Made by a program: the position numbers and the translations under genes. The notes beneath the pieces are model-generated. The model was not told where the DNA came from, searched no databases, and worked only from the letters and a program-made list of their open reading frames with translations. A stretch of DNA of 7,557 bases from Chitinophagaceae bacterium (GTDB taxonomy: Bacteria; Bacteroidota; Bacteroidia; Chitinophagales; Chitinophagaceae): positions 1 to 7,557 of the forward strand of contig CANKNL010000149.1 in the NCBI GenBank assembly GCA_947483345.1. Reading direction: 5' to 3'. Shown piece after piece: positions 4,792-7,557 of the stretch (position 1 is its first letter; each line of letters begins with the position of its first letter).

Positions 4792-7557
4792 TTACATATT
4801 TCTTCGATATTGCCCACCAACTGAATAAAGTGCATTGGTAATCTGTCCTAATGAACAATACTTCACCGTTTCCATCAACTCTTCAAAAAGATTTTCATTT
4901 TTTACAGCAACCAGTTGCAGGCGTTTAAGCATCTCTGCCGCTTTTGCTTCATGCCGTTTATGAAAAGCCTCTAAAGTTTTTATCTGAAATTCTTTTTCTG
5001 CTGTAGTTGAGCGAATAACTTCTGTTGGTAAAATAGTAGGACTACCCTTTTTATTTAAAAATGTATTTACGCCAATAATGGGATATTCACCGGTATGTTT
5101 TAAGGTTTCGTAGTATAAGCTTTCTTCCTGAATTTTATTGCGCTGGTACATGCGTTCCATAGCCCCTAAAACACCGCCCCGGTCTGTTAAGCGATGAAAC
5201 TCAGCCATCACAGCCTCTTCAACAATATCGGTTAACTCTTCAATTAAAAAGGCCCCCTGGTTGGGGTTTTCATTTTTAGCCGTGCCCAGTTCCCGGTTGA
5301 TGATAAGCTGAATGGCCATGGCCCTGCGAACACTTTCTTCGGTTGGTGTGGTTATGGCCTCATCGTATGCGTTAGTGTGTAATGAATTGCAGTTATCATA
5401 GATGGCATATAATGCCTGTAGTGTAGTTCGGATATCATTAAAATCAATCTCCTGGGCATGTAAAGAACGGCCGGAAGTTTGAATATGGTACTTTAATTTT
5501 TGAGAACGGCTGTTGGCCTTGTATTTATTCTTCATGGCCTTGGCCCATATGCGACGGGCAACCCGGCCAATCACACTGTACTCTGGATCCATACCATTAC
5601 TGAAAAAGAAAGACAGGTTTTGTGCAAAATCATCAATCTTCATCCCCCTGCTCAAATAATATTCTACATAGGTAAACCCATTGGATAAAGTGAAAGCTAA
5701 TTGCGTTATCGGGTTGGCACCGGCTTCTGCAATATGATATCCACTGATACTTACACTATAAAAATTCTGCACCTGGTTATTAATAAAATATTCCTGAACA
5801 TCCCCCATCAACTTTAATGCAAACTCTGTTGAAAATATACAGGTATTTTGTGCCTGGTCTTCTTTTAAAATATCTGCCTGTACTGTACCTCTTACCGTTG
5901 CCAATGTTTTAGCTTTTATTTCTTCGTACACATCTGCCGGTAAAACATCGGAGCCGCTTAATCCAAGTAACCTTAAACCTAGTCCATCGTTCCCTTCGGG
6001 TAAGGGCCCGGCCTCCCCTAAATCCCCTCCCGTGGAGGGGACTTTAGCCCCGGCTGATTTATTGATGATTTTTGGATGTACCGGGTTACCATCTACGCCG
6101 ATATATCTTGGTAATGTTTCAATATCGTATTTTGATTCTATCAGTCTATTTATTTCTTCTTTTAAATAATGGTCGATGATATATTTTTCGCATTGCTGGT
6201 CAATGGCGGCATTCATAAAAAAGGCAAGCAGCATGGGTGCCGGTCCGTTAATGGTCATGCTTACGGAGGTTTTTGTATCGCAAAGGTCAAAACCACTATA
6301 TAGTTTTTTGGCATCATCAACAGTGGCAATACTCACCCCGCTGTTACCCACTTTGCCATAAATATCGGGACGGTAATCTGGATCTTCGCCATATAATGTT
6401 ACACTGTCAAAAGCAGTGCTGAGGCGCTTTGCAGGCTGGCCAATACTAACATAATGAAAACGCCTGTTGGTTCTTTCAGGCCCACCTTCACCGGCAAACA
6501 TGCGTGTAGGATCTTCGCCATCCCTTTTTAACGGAAACACGCCAGCAGTAAACGGGAATTCGCCCGGAACGTTTTCCTGCAACTGCCATTTTAAAATATC
6601 ACCCCAGTCTTTGTATTTTGGTAAGATAACTTTTGACAGTACAGTGCCCGATAAACTTTTATAAGTAAGTGGTTGTTTAATTATTTTACCCCTTACTTTA
6701 AATTCGTAAAACTCTTTTTGGTAGCGTTCTAAAACAGATGGCCAGTTGTCAATTAATTTTTTACACTCCGGGCTTAAAGCCCCCTCTAAATCTCCCCCCA
6801 AAGGGGAGACTTTAGCCCCTACTTCTTCTCCGAGTTTTTCTTTTATTAAAGCAATGGCGCCTTTTAATTGATAAAGTTGAGATGCTATTTTTGATTGTTC
6901 TTCCACCCAACTATCATAAGCGGCAATGGTTTCAGCAATCTCTGCCAGGTATCTTACTCTTTTAGGAGGAATGATGGTAGACTGGCTGAACGTATCTTTA
7001 ATATGAGCATGATGTTCAATATCACCTGAAAATCTGACGTTACATTTCTCTGCCACTTTTTCCATCAAACGCTCAAACAATTCATTAATCCCCGCATCAT
7101 TAAACTGTGCAGCAATAGTACCGATAATCGGTAAGTTGTCGTCATTGGCTTCCCACAAGCCATGATTACGTTTAAATTGTTTGCGTACATCATGCAGGGC
7201 ATCCAAGGCACCTGCCTTATCAAATTTATTTACACAAACCACATCGGCATAATCCAGCATATTTATTTTTTCCAATTGTGATGCGGCACCATATTCGGGC
7301 GTCATCACATACATGCTCACATCTACATAATCTAAAATTGATGCATCACTTTGTCCAACACCTGCACTTTCTAAAATTATAAAATCATAGGCTGCTGCTT
7401 TGCAGATATCAATGGCTTCCTGAACATATTCACTTAATGCTTTATCGCTTTCTCTTGTTGCGAGGCTGCGCATATAAGCACGGGGAGAAGAAATAGAATT
7501 CATCCTGATCCGGTCACCCAATAAAGCACCTCCTGTTTTTTTCTTGGATGGATCAAC
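4792..7557 (-). CDS. icmF: Fused isobutyryl-CoA mutase IcmF (N-terminus cut by window)
   Basis: IcmF is an adenosylcobalamin-dependent enzyme that interconverts isobutyryl-CoA and n-butyryl-CoA and carries its own MeaB-type G-protein chaperone domain. The frame is open to the right edge (12 codons, reading VDPSKKKTGGAL, before the TTG at 7521), so TTG is not the start; 921 codons are visible. The B12-binding domain and P-loop lie outside. Visible G-domain parts are the TGGALLGDRIRM segment, ILESAGVGQSD (about 7345-7374) and NKFD (7219-7230). After a linker comes the mutase barrel: PFTAGVFPLKR, GEDPTRMFAGEGGPERTNRR (about 6467-6560), LPEGNDGLGLRLLG (about 5962-6003), VRGTVQADILKEDQAQNT (about 5840-5900), and the family-typical end GGQYRRNM. 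PFTAGVFPLKR, rather than the methylmalonyl-CoA mutase PFTRGPY pattern, supports isobutyryl-CoA mutase. Two palindromic repeats are translated in frame within it (6011-6051, 6779-6819). Confidence 0.93.
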   Translation of the reverse strand, partial: VDPSKKKTGGALLGDRIRMNSISSPRAYMRSLATRESDKALSEYVQEAIDICKAAAYDFIILESAGVGQSDASILDYVDVSMYVMTPEYGAASQLEKINMLDYADVVCVNKFDKAGALDALHDVRKQFKRNHGLWEANDDNLPIIGTIAAQFNDAGINELFERLMEKVAEKCNVRFSGDIEHHAHIKDTFSQSTIIPPKRVRYLAEIAETIAAYDSWVEEQSKIASQLYQLKGAIALIKEKLGEEVGAKVSPLGGDLEGALSPECKKLIDNWPSVLERYQKEFYEFKVRGKIIKQPLTYKSLSGTVLSKVILPKYKDWGDILKWQLQENVPGEFPFTAGVFPLKRDGEDPTRMFAGEGGPERTNRRFHYVSIGQPAKRLSTAFDSVTLYGEDPDYRPDIYGKVGNSGVSIATVDDAKKLYSGFDLCDTKTSVSMTINGPAPMLLAFFMNAAIDQQCEKYIIDHYLKEEINRLIESKYDIETLPRYIGVDGNPVHPKIINKSAGAKVPSTGGDLGEAGPLPEGNDGLGLRLLGLSGSDVLPADVYEEIKAKTLATVRGTVQADILKEDQAQNTCIFSTEFALKLMGDVQEYFINNQVQNFYSVSISGYHIAEAGANPITQLAFTLSNGFTYVEYYLSRGMKIDDFAQNLSFFFSNGMDPEYSVIGRVARRIWAKAMKNKYKANSRSQKLKYHIQTSGRSLHAQEIDFNDIRTTLQALYAIYDNCNSLHTNAYDEAITTPTEESVRRAMAIQLIINRELGTAKNENPNQGAFLIEELTDIVEEAVMAEFHRLTDRGGVLGAMERMYQRNKIQEESLYYETLKHTGEYPIIGVNTFLNKKGSPTILPTEVIRSTTAEKEFQIKTLEAFHKRHEAKAAEMLKRLQLVAVKNENLFEELMETVKYCSLGQITNALYSVGGQYRRNM
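6011..6051 (-). repeat. Palindromic element, copy A, in frame within the icmF mutase domain
   Basis: This 41-nt GC-rich element (27 of 41 G/C) reads on the coding strand GGGGCTAAAG, then an 8-bp stem TCCCCTCC/GGAGGGGA with loop ACG, then TTTAG. Outer arms CTAAA/TTTAG pair with one bulged G. It encodes GAKVPSTGGDLGEA, just before the conserved LPEGNDGLGL block. It aligns without gaps to copy B (6779-6819) at 32 of 41 positions. The surrounding residues from K (6058-6060) to P (6004-6006), about 19 in all, seem extra relative to usual IcmF sequence (from memory of the family). Confidence 0.85.
6779..6819 (-). repeat. Palindromic element, copy B, in frame in the icmF inter-domain linker
   Basis: This is the second 41-nt copy (25 of 41 G/C), in the same orientation and frame as copy A. 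The coding strand begins GGGGCTAAAG, then a stem TCTCCCC/GGGGAGA, then TTTAG. It encodes GAKVSPLGGDLEGA. Two stem pairs differ from copy A by compensatory change (C-G to T-A, and T-A to C-G). This copy continues to about 6768, where CTTTAAGCCC (6770-6779) can also pair with GGGCTAAAG (6810-6818) with one bulge, giving larger alternative outer arms. It lies between the G-protein domain and the mutase barrel. Confidence 0.85.

Noticed and set aside
6004..6060. Copy A as a frameshift or assembly error in icmF.
   Set aside because: The frame is kept on both sides with conserved sequence, and a second related element sits in the same frame 768 bases away.
6011..6819. The two repeats as the start of a CRISPR array or as IS ends.
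   Set aside because: There are only two copies, 768 bases apart, inside an intact gene, with no regular spacers, transposase or target duplication visible.
7519..7521. TTG at 7521 as the start of icmF.
   Set aside because: The 12 codons to its right continue the conserved MeaB-type sequence (DPSKKKTGGAL), so the gene extends past the window.

Overview
The window looks like a chromosomal segment of a member of the Bacteroidota, most likely a Chitinophagaceae-type organism. The evidence is AT-rich DNA, A-rich leaders without Shine-Dalgarno motifs before most starts, a TAnnTTTG-type promoter box, and gene families with Bacteroidota-style features: a CcsA domain that appears to belong to a ResB-ResC-type protein, a ChaN/TIKI protein, a bacterial CAP protein, and an ECF sigma factor paired with a small membrane protein. 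The genus cannot be fixed from the sequence alone.

Layout, left to right. Positions 2-976 (+) are the 3' part of a cytochrome c biogenesis gene whose reading frame is open to the left edge, so it is truncated by the window. A strong hairpin terminator follows at 997-1033. Next, on the + strand, come an exported ChaN-like putative haem/iron-uptake protein (1260-2114), an exported cysteine-rich CAP-superfamily protein (2233-2880), and a two-gene unit of an ECF sigma factor (2990-3559) and a small two-helix membrane protein (3571-3939). A gene-poor stretch of 278 bases precedes an unrecognised exported or membrane protein (4218-4697). A perfect 16-bp bidirectional terminator hairpin (4710-4746) separates this from the convergent minus-strand gene at 4792-7557. 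That gene is the C-terminal five sixths or so of a fused isobutyryl-CoA mutase (IcmF), and its 5' end lies beyond the right edge.

The genes do not form one pathway. CcsA (haem attachment to c-type cytochromes) and the ChaN-like protein (haem/iron binding in its family) share a loose haem theme. The sigma factor and its membrane neighbour look like an envelope-signalling pair. IcmF is adenosylcobalamin-dependent acyl-CoA metabolism.

The most interesting observation is inside icmF. Two copies of a GC-rich 41-nt palindromic element (6011-6051 and 6779-6819) sit in the coding sequence in the same orientation and reading frame. They encode related peptides (GAKVPSTGGDLGEA and GAKVSPLGGDLEGA) and interrupt otherwise IcmF-like sequence. 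They match at 32 of 41 positions, and two stem pairs differ by compensatory changes, so hairpin structure appears to be maintained although the element is also translated. This resembles protein-coding palindromic elements such as the RPE elements of Rickettsia.
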